Assembly (NCBI RefSeq): GCF_022750545.1
Contig: NZ_PUIC01000001.1
Location: forward strand, 310,001 to 374,000
Length of the DNA: 64,000 bases
From: Caulobacter sp. CCUG 60055
Lineage (GTDB): Bacteria; Pseudomonadota; Alphaproteobacteria; Caulobacterales; Caulobacteraceae
Direction of reading: 5' to 3'
Made by a program: the position numbers and the translations under genes
Notes under the pieces: model-generated
Database searches by the model: none
Told to the model about the DNA's origin: nothing
What the model saw: only the letters and a program-made list of their open reading frames with translations
Shown: positions 17,438 through 28,066 of the stretch, one piece after another
Numbering within the stretch: position 1 is the stretch's first letter
Layout: the number at the start of each line of letters is the position of its first letter

Positions 17438-18547
17438 CTAACGTGCGGCGTCGCCGGCCTTGACCGCGTAGGGCAGGGCGTCCTGGACAAGGTGGACCAG
17501 GACGCGGCCTGGTTCTTCGCCATACATCATATGGGCGGAGTTCTCGAACCAGACGAAGCGCTTGCCCGGCGCCTGGACCTGGTCGAACCAGCGCTTCACC
17601 GGCTCTGACGGCGTGGTGTAGTCGTGGCGGCCGGCGAAGATCACCACGGGACAGCCGAGGCGCTTCAAGCCGTCGAAATTCACCGCCGCCATCTGCGGCA
17701 GCAGCCTAGGAAACGAAAGGCCGCTGCCCTGGTCGATGGCCTTGAAGTCGGCCTCGGAATAGTCGGGCGAGATCCTTTCGGCGTTCTCCCAGTAGTCGTA
17801 GCTGCTGCGGCCGTAGGTCAGGCCGCCGAAACGCACCGACCATTTGCGCTCGGTGTCGATCTTCTCCAGCGGGATGGTCCCGTCATGCTCCGGGTAAGGC
17901 GCGATGGCGGCGAGCTCCTTGATCGCCTGGGCGTCGCCGGCCTTGCGCGCCTGGTCCGTCACCCAGGCGTAGTTGATGCGCTCGGCCTCGCGCATGTTGA
18001 TGATCTGTCCGGCGCCGATATAGGCGTAGAGCAGGTCGGGCCGCCGTTCGGCCAGCTTCAGCCCGACCACGGTGCCCCACGAGTGGGCCATGACGAAAAT
18101 CTTCGGCTTGGCGTAGGTCTTGCGCAGATAGTTGGTCAGGTCCTCGGCGTCCTGGACGATCCGCTCGGCGCGCAGCGTCGGCGCCGCCTTCTGGGGGTCG
18201 TTCAGCAGGTAGGTCTTGCCGGCGCCGCGCTGATCCCATTCGACGACGGTGAAGTAGTCCGTCAACGGAGCTTCATACAGATAGCGGGCCGGCAGGTCCG
18301 GCGCGGCCGGGCCGCCGTGGATCATCAGCAGGATGGGATTGCGCCGGTCGCGGCCGCGCACGGTGATCCACTGGCGGACCCCGCCGATCTCCACGGCCCT
18401 GGCCTCGTCGATTCCGTTCGGCGAGACGACCTTGCCGAATTCGGCGAGGATCGCGCGCGGGTCCGCAGGCGGGGCGGCTTGGGCCGACGCCGGCGCGGCG
18501 GTCGTCAGGGCCAGGGCGCAGATCAGGCCCGGGACGATCGGTTTCAT
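17438..18547 (-). CDS. Secreted alpha/beta hydrolase, proline-iminopeptidase-like
   Basis: 369 residues with a signal peptide (to ~ASAQAA). The fold shows the oxyanion motif MIHGGPAAPD, EWDQRGAGKT, the nucleophile elbow AHSWGT (Ser), the acid GRHDYTTP (Asp) and the catalytic His in ENSAHMMYGE. HGGPG plus DQRG is the hallmark of S33 prolyl aminopeptidase-like hydrolases. It would act in the periplasm on N-terminal-Pro peptides or on small esters; family members vary. GAGAGGGG precedes the ATG. It stands alone between a pseudogene and a divergent secreted protein. Confidence 0.88.
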   Translation of the reverse strand: MKPIVPGLICALALTTAAPASAQAAPPADPRAILAEFGKVVSPNGIDEARAVEIGGVRQWITVRGRDRRNPILLMIHGGPAAPDLPARYLYEAPLTDYFTVVEWDQRGAGKTYLLNDPQKAAPTLRAERIVQDAEDLTNYLRKTYAKPKIFVMAHSWGTVVGLKLAERRPDLLYAYIGAGQIINMREAERINYAWVTDQARKAGDAQAIKELAAIAPYPEHDGTIPLEKIDTERKWSVRFGGLTYGRSSYDYWENAERISPDYSEADFKAIDQGSGLSFPRLLPQMAAVNFDGLKRLGCPVVIFAGRHDYTTPSEPVKRWFDQVQAPGKRFVWFENSAHMMYGEEPGRVLVHLVQDALPYAVKAGDAAR

Positions 18548-18722
18548 GGGAGCCCCTCTCTCTTTCAGCCTGAAGCCTAGGACGCCGCCGGTCGTCCGTG
18601 CACGTTAAATTGCGCTAACGCCGCCCCGGGGAGCGCCGGCATCCCCCCGATGCTTCCCGCCCGGAGTCTAGGTCTGAAAGGGCCTCGGCCGACGGCCCGA
18701 AAGCAAGTTGGGAGGCGTGGCC

Positions 18723-19157
18723 ATGAGATTTGTCGCAGCCGTTATGGCGGGCGTCGTGTTGAGCGCCGCGAGCGCGGCGTCGGCGTTCACCCCGGGCGGC
18801 GCGTTCACCGCGACCGGACCGCTCACCATCCTCAAGGGGCCGCTCGCGCTGCAGTGCAACGCGTCCGCTCAGATCGTCGGCGTTCCCGGCGCCGGCGGCA
18901 CGGTGGTCTCTGTGACCTTCTCGGGAACGCCCGCCTGTTCGGCCACGGGGCCGACGGGCTTGCCCTGGCCGATCACGCCGACCTCGACGACGGCGGCGAC
19001 CCTGAGTTCGGTCGGCATCGGCGGCTGCGGCGCCGGAACGCTGAACGCCGGCTGGAGCAATACGCCGCCAGGAAGCTTCTCGCTCAGCCCGCAACCTCTG
19101 GGCGGCTGCACGGTGTCGGGTTCGCTTTCGGTCTCGCCGCCGCAGACCTTGCCCTAG
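18723..19157 (+). CDS. Small secreted protein, PraB-like
   Basis: About 144 residues. After a clear signal peptide (MRFVAAVMAGVVLSAASAAS) the mature part is Gly/Thr/Ser-rich with FTATGPLTILKG, one Cys in LQCNAS, PACSATGPTGLPWP and GGCTVSGSLSVSP. This layout matches short secreted proteins of Caulobacter and sphingomonads often labelled 'activator of alkane oxidation PraB'. The six Cys may pair after export. The ATG at 18723 is preceded by GGGAGG; an earlier in-frame start at 18708 is less likely. Its end overlaps the opposite-strand SDR by 4 bases. Function uncertain. Confidence 0.7.
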   Translation: MRFVAAVMAGVVLSAASAASAFTPGGAFTATGPLTILKGPLALQCNASAQIVGVPGAGGTVVSVTFSGTPACSATGPTGLPWPITPTSTTAATLSSVGIGGCGAGTLNAGWSNTPPGSFSLSPQPLGGCTVSGSLSVSPPQTLP

Positions 19158-20005
19158 CCGCCGGCGGCCGGCGCCATCTCCTGGCCCGGCCGGTACATGC
19201 GCTCCGGCTTGACGCCGGCCGACTGGCCGCCGTCGATCGGCAGCACCGCGCCGGTCACGAAGCTGCTGGCGTCCGACGCCAGCCACAGCACCGCGCGCGC
19301 CACCTCGTCGGCCAGGCCGATGCGGCGCATGGGCGTGGCCTTGGCCGCCTGGCTGCGGGCCGCTTCGCCCGCCGCTTCCAGGTGGTGCGTGAGGATGGGG
19401 CCGGGGGCCAGGGCGTTCACGCGGACGCCGCGGTCGGCGTAGTCGAGGGCCGCGACCTTGGTCAGAGCGATGACAGCCGCCTTGCCCGCCACATAGCCGG
19501 CCAGGTTGGCCACGCCCTGCGCCCCCGCCAGCGAGGCCATGTTGACGATAGAGCCTCCGCCGGAAGCGAGCATGGCCGGTATCTGAAGCTTCATGCCGAG
19601 GAACGTCCCCCGGGCGTTGGTCCGCAGGGCGCGGTCGAAGTCCTCGACGGCCATGTCGGCCAGGGGCTTTGGCTGGGTCCCGTCGGTGGCGTTGTTGAAG
19701 GCGAGGTCGAGGCGACCGTACCGGTCGAGGACGTGATCGACGAGGCGGGTCATCGACGTCTCGTCGCCGACGTCCACGGTGAAGCTGTTGGCTTCGAACC
19801 CTTCGGCCCGAAGCGGGCCGACCACGGCGTCGAGCGCGGCGGCGTCGCGGGCCGCCGCCATCACCCTGGCTCCCGCCTCGGCCAGAACCCTGGCCGTTAC
19901 CGCGCCGATGCCGCGGCTGGCTCCGATCAGCAGGGCCGTTCTCCCGGCGAGTTCACCAGGGACGCCGGCGTTCGTCGCGGCCGCGGTTGTCGATAGGATC
20001 GGCAT
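19154..20005 (-). CDS. Short-chain dehydrogenase/reductase (SDR)
   Basis: 283 residues, classical SDR: cofactor motif GASRGIGAV (~29-37), the NNA motif (AFNNATDG), catalytic Ser in NMASLAG, and YVAGK with the Tyr-Lys pair. An N-terminal extension of ~20 residues precedes the fold. It would be an NAD(P)-linked oxidoreductase; substrate unknown. It is divergent from a TetR gene across 66 bases that contain a palindrome, the usual layout for a TetR repressor controlling an adjacent SDR. Confidence 0.9.
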   Translation of the reverse strand: MPILSTTAAATNAGVPGELAGRTALLIGASRGIGAVTARVLAEAGARVMAAARDAAALDAVVGPLRAEGFEANSFTVDVGDETSMTRLVDHVLDRYGRLDLAFNNATDGTQPKPLADMAVEDFDRALRTNARGTFLGMKLQIPAMLASGGGSIVNMASLAGAQGVANLAGYVAGKAAVIALTKVAALDYADRGVRVNALAPGPILTHHLEAAGEAARSQAAKATPMRRIGLADEVARAVLWLASDASSFVTGAVLPIDGGQSAGVKPERMYRPGQEMAPAAGG

Positions 20006-20037
20006 GGTCGGCGATTCCAGATTGGCGATAAATTGAA

Positions 20038-20052
20038 TATACTATCTGTATA
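20038..20052. promoter_or_regulatory. Candidate TetR operator
   Basis: Perfect inverted repeat TATAC-TATCT-GTATA in the short AT-rich gap between the divergent SDR and TetR genes, overlapping what would be the -10 region for the TetR gene. Position and symmetry fit self-repression and control of the SDR. Confidence 0.5.
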
Positions 20053-20071
20053 ATAAATTGGAAGGGACGGG

Positions 20072-20683
20072 ATGACCCCACGCCGCTATGTGAGCTCTGT
20101 GCGCGCCGCCGCCGCCGAGAAGAAGCGCGCCGAGGTGGTGCAGGCGGCTCGCGACCTGCTCGGCGCCGGGGGCGGGGCCGGGGCGTTCTCGCTCGAGGCC
20201 GCGGCCCGTCAGGCCGGCGTCACCCGCCTGACGGTGTACAATCAGTTCGGCTCGCGGCGGGGGCTGCTGGAGGCGGTGTTCGACGATTGCGCCCGGCGCG
20301 CGGGTCTGGAGCGCATCCGCGAGGCCATGGCGACCCCCGACGCGCTGGCGGGGCTGGACCGTCTGGTCGAGATTTTCTGCGAGTTCTGGAGCGACGCCGC
20401 CGTCATCGCTCTGCAGGACGCCGCCCTGCTCGACGCCGAGTTGAGCCAGGCGCTCGAGGCCCGCGGCGAGCGCCGGCGCAGGGCGGTGGCGACGCTGGCC
20501 GACCGCATCGCCCCCGGCGCCGGCGCCGAGGCGCGGCGGGACGCGGTCGATCTGGTCTTCGGCCTGACCAGCGCCGGCATGTTCCGCACGCTGCGCCAGG
20601 GCCGGTCGCCGCAGGCGACGGCCGAAATCCTCAAGTCCGCCTGCCGGCGGGCGATGGTCGGCCTGATCCCGGCCGGAGGCTGA
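20072..20683 (+). CDS. TetR-family transcriptional regulator
   Basis: 203 residues. Residues ~18-65 carry the TetR helix-turn-helix (AARDLLGAGG, FSLEAAARQAGVTRLTVYNQ, FGSRRGLLEAVF); the rest is an all-helical ligand domain with no recognised ligand. It lies head to head with the SDR gene and probably controls it and itself through the palindrome at 20038-20052. An N-terminal basic tail (MTPRRYVSSVRAAAAEKKR) is seen in several such regulators. Confidence 0.9.
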   Translation: MTPRRYVSSVRAAAAEKKRAEVVQAARDLLGAGGGAGAFSLEAAARQAGVTRLTVYNQFGSRRGLLEAVFDDCARRAGLERIREAMATPDALAGLDRLVEIFCEFWSDAAVIALQDAALLDAELSQALEARGERRRRAVATLADRIAPGAGAEARRDAVDLVFGLTSAGMFRTLRQGRSPQATAEILKSACRRAMVGLIPAGG

Positions 20684-20692
20684 GCGGGCGGC

Positions 20693-22267
20693 TCAGGCGG
20701 GCGTCGCGCCCGCCTTGCCGTTCTCGACCGCCCAGCGACGCAGGGTGGCGACGGACGCCTTGGGGTCGCGCACGTCGGAGATCGCCTGGTAGCGGGCGTC
20801 GATCCCGGCGGCGGTGATGTCGAGCGTCATGTAGCCGCGCGAGCGGCTGTCGAAGAACTTCACCTGCGGATTGTCGGGCATGACCGCGCTCAGCGCCTCA
20901 TGGCTCGGGCCGGTCGAGGTGATGGATGTGCCGACGAACTCGGTGGCCACGGTCGGCGAGCCGGGGTCGCGGCTGTCGAGCTTGACGTCGTTGGTCCAGA
21001 ACGAGTGGTAGTCGCCGCTGAGGACGACCGGATTGCGCGGCTTCAACTGCGACAGGGCGCGGGTGAGGCGGTCGCGGGCGGCGGGAAAGCCGTCCCAGGT
21101 GTCGGTCCAATAGGTGTCGTCGCCGCCCGGGCGGGCGAAGCGCAGGCCGGCCATCACCAGATCCTGGCCCAGGATGTTCCATTGCGCCGAGGCTCGCGCC
21201 AGGCCGTCATAGAGCCAGCGCTCCTGGTCGAAGCCGAGGAAGGTCCGCGACGGATCGAGCCGGTCCGGGCAGGCCCCGTCGGCGACGATACGGCCCTTGC
21301 CGCCCTCGGGGCCGCCGGGGCAGGGCTGGCGCGACCGGTACTGGCGTCCGTCCAGCATGAAGAACTCGGCCAGGGCGCCATACCGCACCTGCTTGTAGAT
21401 CGGCATCTCGCCGGCGGCCGACAGCCGCGTGCGGCGGATGGGCATGGCCTCGTAGAAGGCCTGGTAGGCGGCGGCCCGGCGGCGAAGGAAGTCGCGGGGC
21501 GAGGTCGCGGCGACCTTGGACCAGATCCCCGAATAGTCGTCCTGCACCTCGTGGTCGTCCCAGACGGCCAGGCACGGCGCGGCGGCGTGCAGGCGCTGCA
21601 GGTGGGCGTCGGTGCGGTGCAGGGCGTAGCGGTTGCGGTAGCCGGCGAGGGTGGTGGCCTCCTCCAGGCCGTAGGCGCGCACCTTCTGGTCGGCGCGGTC
21701 GGGGCCGAGGCTGTATTCATAGATGTAGTCGCCCAGGAACAGGGTCAGGTCCGGGCCCTCGTCGGCCATGTGGCCGTAGGCGGTGAAGTAGCCGCGCTCC
21801 CAGTGCGAGCAGGACGCCACGGCCAGCCGCAGCCGATCCGCCTGGGCGTTCGGCGCCGGGGTGGTGCGCGACAGGCCGGCCGGGCTTTGCTGGCCGAGGG
21901 CGGTGAAGCGGTACCAGTACGGGCGGCCAGGCCTGAGGCCGGCGGCCTCGACATGGACAGCGTGGGCCTCCTCGGCGACGGCCGTGGCCTCGCCGGCGGC
22001 GACGATGCGGCGGAACCCTTCGTCGGCGGCGATCTCCCAACGCACGGGGACCGGCGCGGACAGGCCGCCCTGGCCGTCGGCGGCGAAGGGATCGACCGCC
22101 AGGCGGGTCCAGATGACGAAGCCGTCCGGCGCGGGGTCGCCGCTGGCCACGCCGAGGGGAAAGGCGTAGGCGCCGCCGGCCCTGGCGCGGCCAAAGGCGA
22201 GGACGGCCGGCGCGGCGACGAGGCCGGCGACCAGGCTTCTGCGGGTGAAGGGGGCGGCTGGGCGCAT
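20693..22267 (-). CDS. phoD: PhoD-family alkaline phosphatase / phosphodiesterase
   Basis: 524 residues. The start at 22267 gives a twin-arginine signal (TRRSLVAGLVAAPAVL), the normal export route for PhoD. Conserved PhoD blocks include FPLGVASGDP, VIWTRLA, VASCSHWERGYFTAY, LFLGDYIYEYS, AVWDDHEVQDDY, MLDGRQYR and VLSGDYHSFW, which hold the Fe/Ca ligands. It would hydrolyse phosphate esters in the periplasm. A longer in-frame start upstream lacks a signal peptide and was rejected. It follows a TonB-dependent receptor on the same strand, a pairing that suggests uptake and dephosphorylation of an organophosphate (inference). Confidence 0.92.
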   Translation of the reverse strand: MRPAAPFTRRSLVAGLVAAPAVLAFGRARAGGAYAFPLGVASGDPAPDGFVIWTRLAVDPFAADGQGGLSAPVPVRWEIAADEGFRRIVAAGEATAVAEEAHAVHVEAAGLRPGRPYWYRFTALGQQSPAGLSRTTPAPNAQADRLRLAVASCSHWERGYFTAYGHMADEGPDLTLFLGDYIYEYSLGPDRADQKVRAYGLEEATTLAGYRNRYALHRTDAHLQRLHAAAPCLAVWDDHEVQDDYSGIWSKVAATSPRDFLRRRAAAYQAFYEAMPIRRTRLSAAGEMPIYKQVRYGALAEFFMLDGRQYRSRQPCPGGPEGGKGRIVADGACPDRLDPSRTFLGFDQERWLYDGLARASAQWNILGQDLVMAGLRFARPGGDDTYWTDTWDGFPAARDRLTRALSQLKPRNPVVLSGDYHSFWTNDVKLDSRDPGSPTVATEFVGTSITSTGPSHEALSAVMPDNPQVKFFDSRSRGYMTLDITAAGIDARYQAISDVRDPKASVATLRRWAVENGKAGATPA

Positions 22268-22299
22268 CGGAGGGCCTGCTTCGGGATCGATCTGTGAAG

Positions 22300-22337
22300 G
22301 AGAAAGGGAGCGGAGCGGCCTGCGCCGTTCCGCTCCC
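22300..22337 (-). terminator. Probable rho-independent terminator after TonB receptor
   Basis: Perfect 9-bp stem GGGAGCGGA (22306-22314) / TCCGCTCCC (22329-22337) with a 14-base loop. Read leftward it is followed by TTTCTCCTTC. It lies between the receptor stop (22407) and the phoD start (22267), so it may limit read-through into phoD. Confidence 0.5.
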
Positions 22338-22406
22338 CGTGGGCCCGTGGGGTTCAGCGAGGGGATCCGCCGAACCCACAACAGGAAGCGGGCCCGGTTC
22401 GAAGGA

Positions 22407-24632
<2,226 letters not shown>

Positions 24633-24948
24633 GGCGTGGTTCTCGGTCAGGGCGCGCAGGGGCGCAGGATCGGTCGCGCCGCGCCGCCCTCGGGGCGACG
24701 TCGGCGAGCGGCTGCCGACCGCGCGCCATGCGTGGACGAGCCGAGCGCCCGCGCCCGCCGGGGCCTCCCCGGCGCGCCTAAAGGATTGCGCCCCCGCTCG
24801 TCGTTTGAAATAGCACTCGTTCGACAGGGGCGGCGTTTAACGTCGAGCTGTGACGCTTTGATGATAAAAGAATTATCTTAGAAATACTGCCGTTACGCCA
24901 AGCGGCAGCTTTCGGCGAAAGGGCTTGAAAAATCAGTTGTTCGATTCG
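24633..24948. other. 316-base intergenic region upstream of TonB receptor
   Basis: No convincing gene. The left half is GC-rich; an AT-rich block at about 24850-24890 (around GATGATAAAAGAATTATC) is the likely receptor promoter region, leaving a long leader. The right end holds the hairpin listed at 24887-24908. No clear Pho box was found despite the nearby phosphatase. Confidence 0.4.
24887..24908 (-). terminator. Probable terminator after tandem TetR gene
   Basis: Stem CTGCCG (24887-24892) / CGGCAG (24903-24908). Read leftward it is followed by TATTTCTAAG. A second small hairpin, CTTTCGGCGAAAG, abuts it on the right. Both lie just downstream of the regulator stop at 24949. Confidence 0.45.
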
Positions 24949-26235
24949 TCAGGCGACCGGAACCAAGGCGTCGGCGGCGCGGCGCAGGACGGCGGGCCGG
25001 TCCGGGTCGGCGCTGAGCGGCTGGGCGGAATCAAGCAGGGCTTGCCCCTTGATCCACAGGGCGAAGCGGGTCGCGCCCAGCCGCGTCAGCCGATGGCTGG
25101 GCGGCCAGACGGCCTCGCGCCGGGCGTAGGTGCCGCCGCCCTCGGGGCCGCGCAGCAGCATGGCCAGCTCCGCGAAGACCTTGTCGCGGCGGGCCAGCAG
25201 GCAGATCTGGGAGATCAGCCTGGCGTACTTGACGTAGAAGCCGGCGCGGCGGCCGTCGCCCTCGGCGTCCAGGGCCATGGTCGGGGCGAGCAGGTCGGCC
25301 CAGCCTGAAATGTCGTCTGGCCGGCTGGTCTCGGCCGGACGGCGCGCGTCGAGGTAGCGTGGGATTTCCCGGAACACGCTGTGCCATACGGCCTCGACCA
25401 GGAAGCGCCGCATGTCGCCGAAATGGTAAGGGATGCTGGAGGTGGAGGTCTCGGCCTGCTGGCTGACCGAGCGGTTGGTCACCGCCTCGACGCCGCCCTC
25501 CAGGATCTGGTCGGCGGCGATATCCAGCAGCTTGAGCTTGAGCGAGCCGTCGTCGAGGCCCTGGGCGGGCGCCACCGGGCGCGCGATGTTCTCCGCGAAC
25601 CAGTCGGATATCGGGGCGGTCGCCGGATCGGCGCCGCCGGCCATGTCGAGAAGAGCCTCGAGGCTTTCCTGCAACAGCAGCTCGTAGTCGGCCCGCCCGG
25701 CCAGGGCGTTGGCGTAGATTTCCTCCATGACCACGTACTGGAAGTAGACCGGCTCCAAGCGGGAAAAGGCCGCCGAGGCCTCCAGCACCCGCGTCCAGCA
25801 GGCGCGCCGCATGGCGGTCCAGCGGGCGACGACGTCGCGAAGGCCAGGATCGGCGCGGCCGGCCAAGGCCGCCTCGATCCACAGCCGGGCGAACCGCCGC
25901 TCGGGCTCGGCCCGCAGCAGCACGTAGCGGGTGGTCAGGGTGCGCAGGACGGTGCGGTTGAGCGCAAGCCCTTCGACCGCCGCGAAGAAATCCTGGTGGA
26001 ACGCCTCGTCCGCGGCCATCGCCCGTTCGGCCAGGGCCGACAGCACCCCGGCCTTGGTGTGAAAGGTGTTGAAGATCACCGTCGTGCTGCGGCCGATGGC
26101 CTGGGCGAGGTCGCGTAGGGAAAAGGCGTCCAGTCCGTCGGCGGCGATCATGCCGAGGGCGGTGTCGAGCATCTGCGCCTGGGGCGCGGTCGCGCCGGGG
26201 GCGGGCGGGCGGCCTGCGTCGGCGCTCATGGCCAT
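24949..26235 (-). CDS. Tandem TetR-type regulator (two HTH domains in one chain)
   Basis: 428 residues, about twice a normal TetR. A first HTH is seen near residues 25-65 (FSLRDLAQAIGRSTTVIFN, TFHTKAGVL) and a second near 240-280 (ILEGGVEAVTNRSVSQQAE, SIPYHFGDMRRFLVEAV), each followed by a helical domain. It could act as an intramolecular dimer on one palindrome. The start at 26235 was chosen because AAGGA lies 8 bases upstream; a longer frame to 26283 lacks this. It precedes a TonB receptor and phoD on the same strand and may control them (inference). Confidence 0.82.
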   Translation of the reverse strand: MAMSADAGRPPAPGATAPQAQMLDTALGMIAADGLDAFSLRDLAQAIGRSTTVIFNTFHTKAGVLSALAERAMAADEAFHQDFFAAVEGLALNRTVLRTLTTRYVLLRAEPERRFARLWIEAALAGRADPGLRDVVARWTAMRRACWTRVLEASAAFSRLEPVYFQYVVMEEIYANALAGRADYELLLQESLEALLDMAGGADPATAPISDWFAENIARPVAPAQGLDDGSLKLKLLDIAADQILEGGVEAVTNRSVSQQAETSTSSIPYHFGDMRRFLVEAVWHSVFREIPRYLDARRPAETSRPDDISGWADLLAPTMALDAEGDGRRAGFYVKYARLISQICLLARRDKVFAELAMLLRGPEGGGTYARREAVWPPSHRLTRLGATRFALWIKGQALLDSAQPLSADPDRPAVLRRAADALVPVA

Positions 26236-26260
26236 GCGGCGGGTCCTTGGAACGTTCGGG

Positions 26261-26281
26261 AAAAGGGGAGGCGGGCCTCCC
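26261..26281 (-). terminator. Rho-independent terminator after aceB
   Basis: Stem GGGAGG (26266-26271) / CCTCCC (26276-26281), loop CGGG. Read leftward it is followed by CTTTTCCC. It lies about 70 bases downstream of the malate synthase stop. Confidence 0.55.
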
Positions 26282-26348
26282 ACTCAACCTAGCGTCCGGG
26301 CCGGCGCGACGGAAGCCGGGCCCGTCGCGACCCTCGCGCCTGCGACGT

Positions 26349-27929
26349 TCAGTCCACCAGTTCGTAGGCCGGCAGGGTCAGGAACTCCTCCAGGGTGTCG
26401 CCGAGCGCCATGCGGCTGAACAGGTGGGCGGCGTCCTCGAGCCGGTCCGAACCGAAGCTGCGCCGCAGGTCGGTCATCTCCTGGGTGAACAGGCTGACGA
26501 ACAGTTCGGGCGTGACGACGCGGCCGTCCTCCAGCTCCGCGCCCAGGCGTATCCATTGCCAGAGCTGGGTGCGGCAGATCTCGGCGGTGGCGGCGTCCTC
26601 CATCAGGTTGTAGAGCGGCACCGCCCCGCGCCCCTCGATCCAGGCCTGGGTGTAGCGCACGCCCACGCGGATGTTCTCGCGCACCCCCGCCTCGGTGCGG
26701 GCGCCCTGATGCAGCTCCAGCATCTGTTCGCGCGTGATGGACAGGTCCTCCAGCCGGCGATGGAGCTGGTTGGGCGTCGGCATCAGGCGGTCGAACACCT
26801 CCATCGCCACGGGAACCAGATCCGGGTGGGCGACCCAGGTGCCATCGTGGCCGGCGCCGGCCTCGCGCTCCTTGTCCGCCCGCACCTTGGCGAAGGCTGC
26901 CTGGTTGGCGGCCTCGTCGCCCTTGACCGGGATCTGGGCGGCCATGCCGCCCATGGCGAAGGCGCCGCGACGGTGGCAGGTCTGGATCAGCTTCAGTGAA
27001 TAGGCGCCGAGGAAGGCCTTGCCCATGACCATGGCCGAGCGGTCCGGCGTCAGGAACTCAGGGCGGCGGCCGAGCCGCTTGATGAACGAGAAGATGTAGT
27101 CCCAGCGGCCGCAGTTCAGGCCGGCCATGTGGTCGCGCAGTTCATAGATGATCTCGTCCATCTCGAACGCGGCCGGGATGGTCTCGATCAGCACGGTGGC
27201 CTTGATGGTCCCGTTCGGCAGGCCGAGCGCCTGCTGGGCGTGGACGAAGACGTCGTTCCACAGCCGCGCTTCCAGGCGGCTCTCCAGCTTGGGCAGGTAG
27301 AAATAGGGGCCCGAGCCGCGCTCCAGCGTCGCGCGGGCGTTGTGGAACAGGTAGAGGCCGAAATCGAACAGCGCCCCGCCGACCGTGCGGCCGTCGACCT
27401 CCATGTGCCGCTCGGGCAGGTGCCAGCCGCGCGGGCGGATCTTCAGCACCGCCGGCCGCTCGCCCAGGGCGTAGCGCTTGCCCGACTTGGGGTCGACATG
27501 GGTCAGTTCGCCCGACCAGCGGTCCTTCAGATTGACCTGGCCCTCGACCAGATTGGCCCAGGTCGGCGCGTTGGCGTCCTCGAAGTCGGCCATGAACACC
27601 TTGGCCCCGCTGTTGAGGGCGTTGATGATCATCTTGCGGTCGACCGGGCCGGTGATTTCGACGCGGCGGTCCTGAAGGTCGGCGGGGATCGGCGCGACCG
27701 TCCAGTCGCCCTCGCGGATGTCGGCGGTCTCGGCCAGGAAGTCGGGAAGCTCGCCGGCGTCGAAACGGGCCTGGCGGGCCTGACGGGCGGCCAGCAGCTC
27801 CAGGCGGCGGGCGTCGAAGCGCCGGTGCAGGTCGGCGACGAAGGCCAGGGCCTCCGGCGTCAGTATCTCCGCGGCGCGGCCCTCGACGGGGCCGGTGATC
27901 TGGATGTTGGCGGCGACGTCGAGGGGCAT
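26349..27929 (-). CDS. aceB: Malate synthase A
   Basis: 526 residues, the length of the A isoform. It condenses glyoxylate with acetyl-CoA to malate in the glyoxylate bypass. Visible family blocks: LKIRPRGWHLPE (catalytic Arg), FMADFEDANAPTWANL, VLIETIPAAFEMDEI, LNCGRWDYIFSFIK, AGHDGTWVAHPDLV (acid region) and VGVRYTQAWIEGRGAVPL. It is in the cytoplasm. It lies downstream of aceA and a small ORF on the same strand, forming a compact glyoxylate-shunt locus, with a RamB/ScfR-type regulator at the divergent end. Confidence 0.96.
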   Translation of the reverse strand: MPLDVAANIQITGPVEGRAAEILTPEALAFVADLHRRFDARRLELLAARQARQARFDAGELPDFLAETADIREGDWTVAPIPADLQDRRVEITGPVDRKMIINALNSGAKVFMADFEDANAPTWANLVEGQVNLKDRWSGELTHVDPKSGKRYALGERPAVLKIRPRGWHLPERHMEVDGRTVGGALFDFGLYLFHNARATLERGSGPYFYLPKLESRLEARLWNDVFVHAQQALGLPNGTIKATVLIETIPAAFEMDEIIYELRDHMAGLNCGRWDYIFSFIKRLGRRPEFLTPDRSAMVMGKAFLGAYSLKLIQTCHRRGAFAMGGMAAQIPVKGDEAANQAAFAKVRADKEREAGAGHDGTWVAHPDLVPVAMEVFDRLMPTPNQLHRRLEDLSITREQMLELHQGARTEAGVRENIRVGVRYTQAWIEGRGAVPLYNLMEDAATAEICRTQLWQWIRLGAELEDGRVVTPELFVSLFTQEMTDLRRSFGSDRLEDAAHLFSRMALGDTLEEFLTLPAYELVD

Positions 27930-28002
27930 GTCGAAATCCTGTCGTGCTTTCCCCAGCCTAGCGCAAGGCGGGCGAGGGGAGGAGCGAAGCGTTGTCGGCG
28001 AG

Positions 28003-28043
28003 AACGCGCCCCGCCGATGGGGGACTGTTCGGCGGGGCGCGTT
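28003..28043. other. Perfect 15-bp hairpin between aceB and the small ORF
   Basis: AACGCGCCCCGCCGA (28003-28017) pairs exactly with TCGGCGGGGCGCGTT (28029-28043) around an 11-base loop. It follows the small ORF stop and precedes aceB. There is no T-tract on either side, so it may be a partial terminator, a processing barrier or a transcript stabiliser. Confidence 0.6.
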
Positions 28044-28066
28044 GCGTCTGTCGATCCGAAGGACCG

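Noticed and set aside
18600-18620. TTAA-N7-TAAC resembling a CtrA box upstream of the PraB-like gene
   Set aside because: The second half is TAAC, not TTAA, and one such near-match is weak evidence.
24845-24870. Possible Pho box (CTGTGAC...ATGAT) upstream of the TonB receptor
   Set aside because: Repeats differ from CTGTCAT at several places and the spacing does not fit 11-base periodicity.
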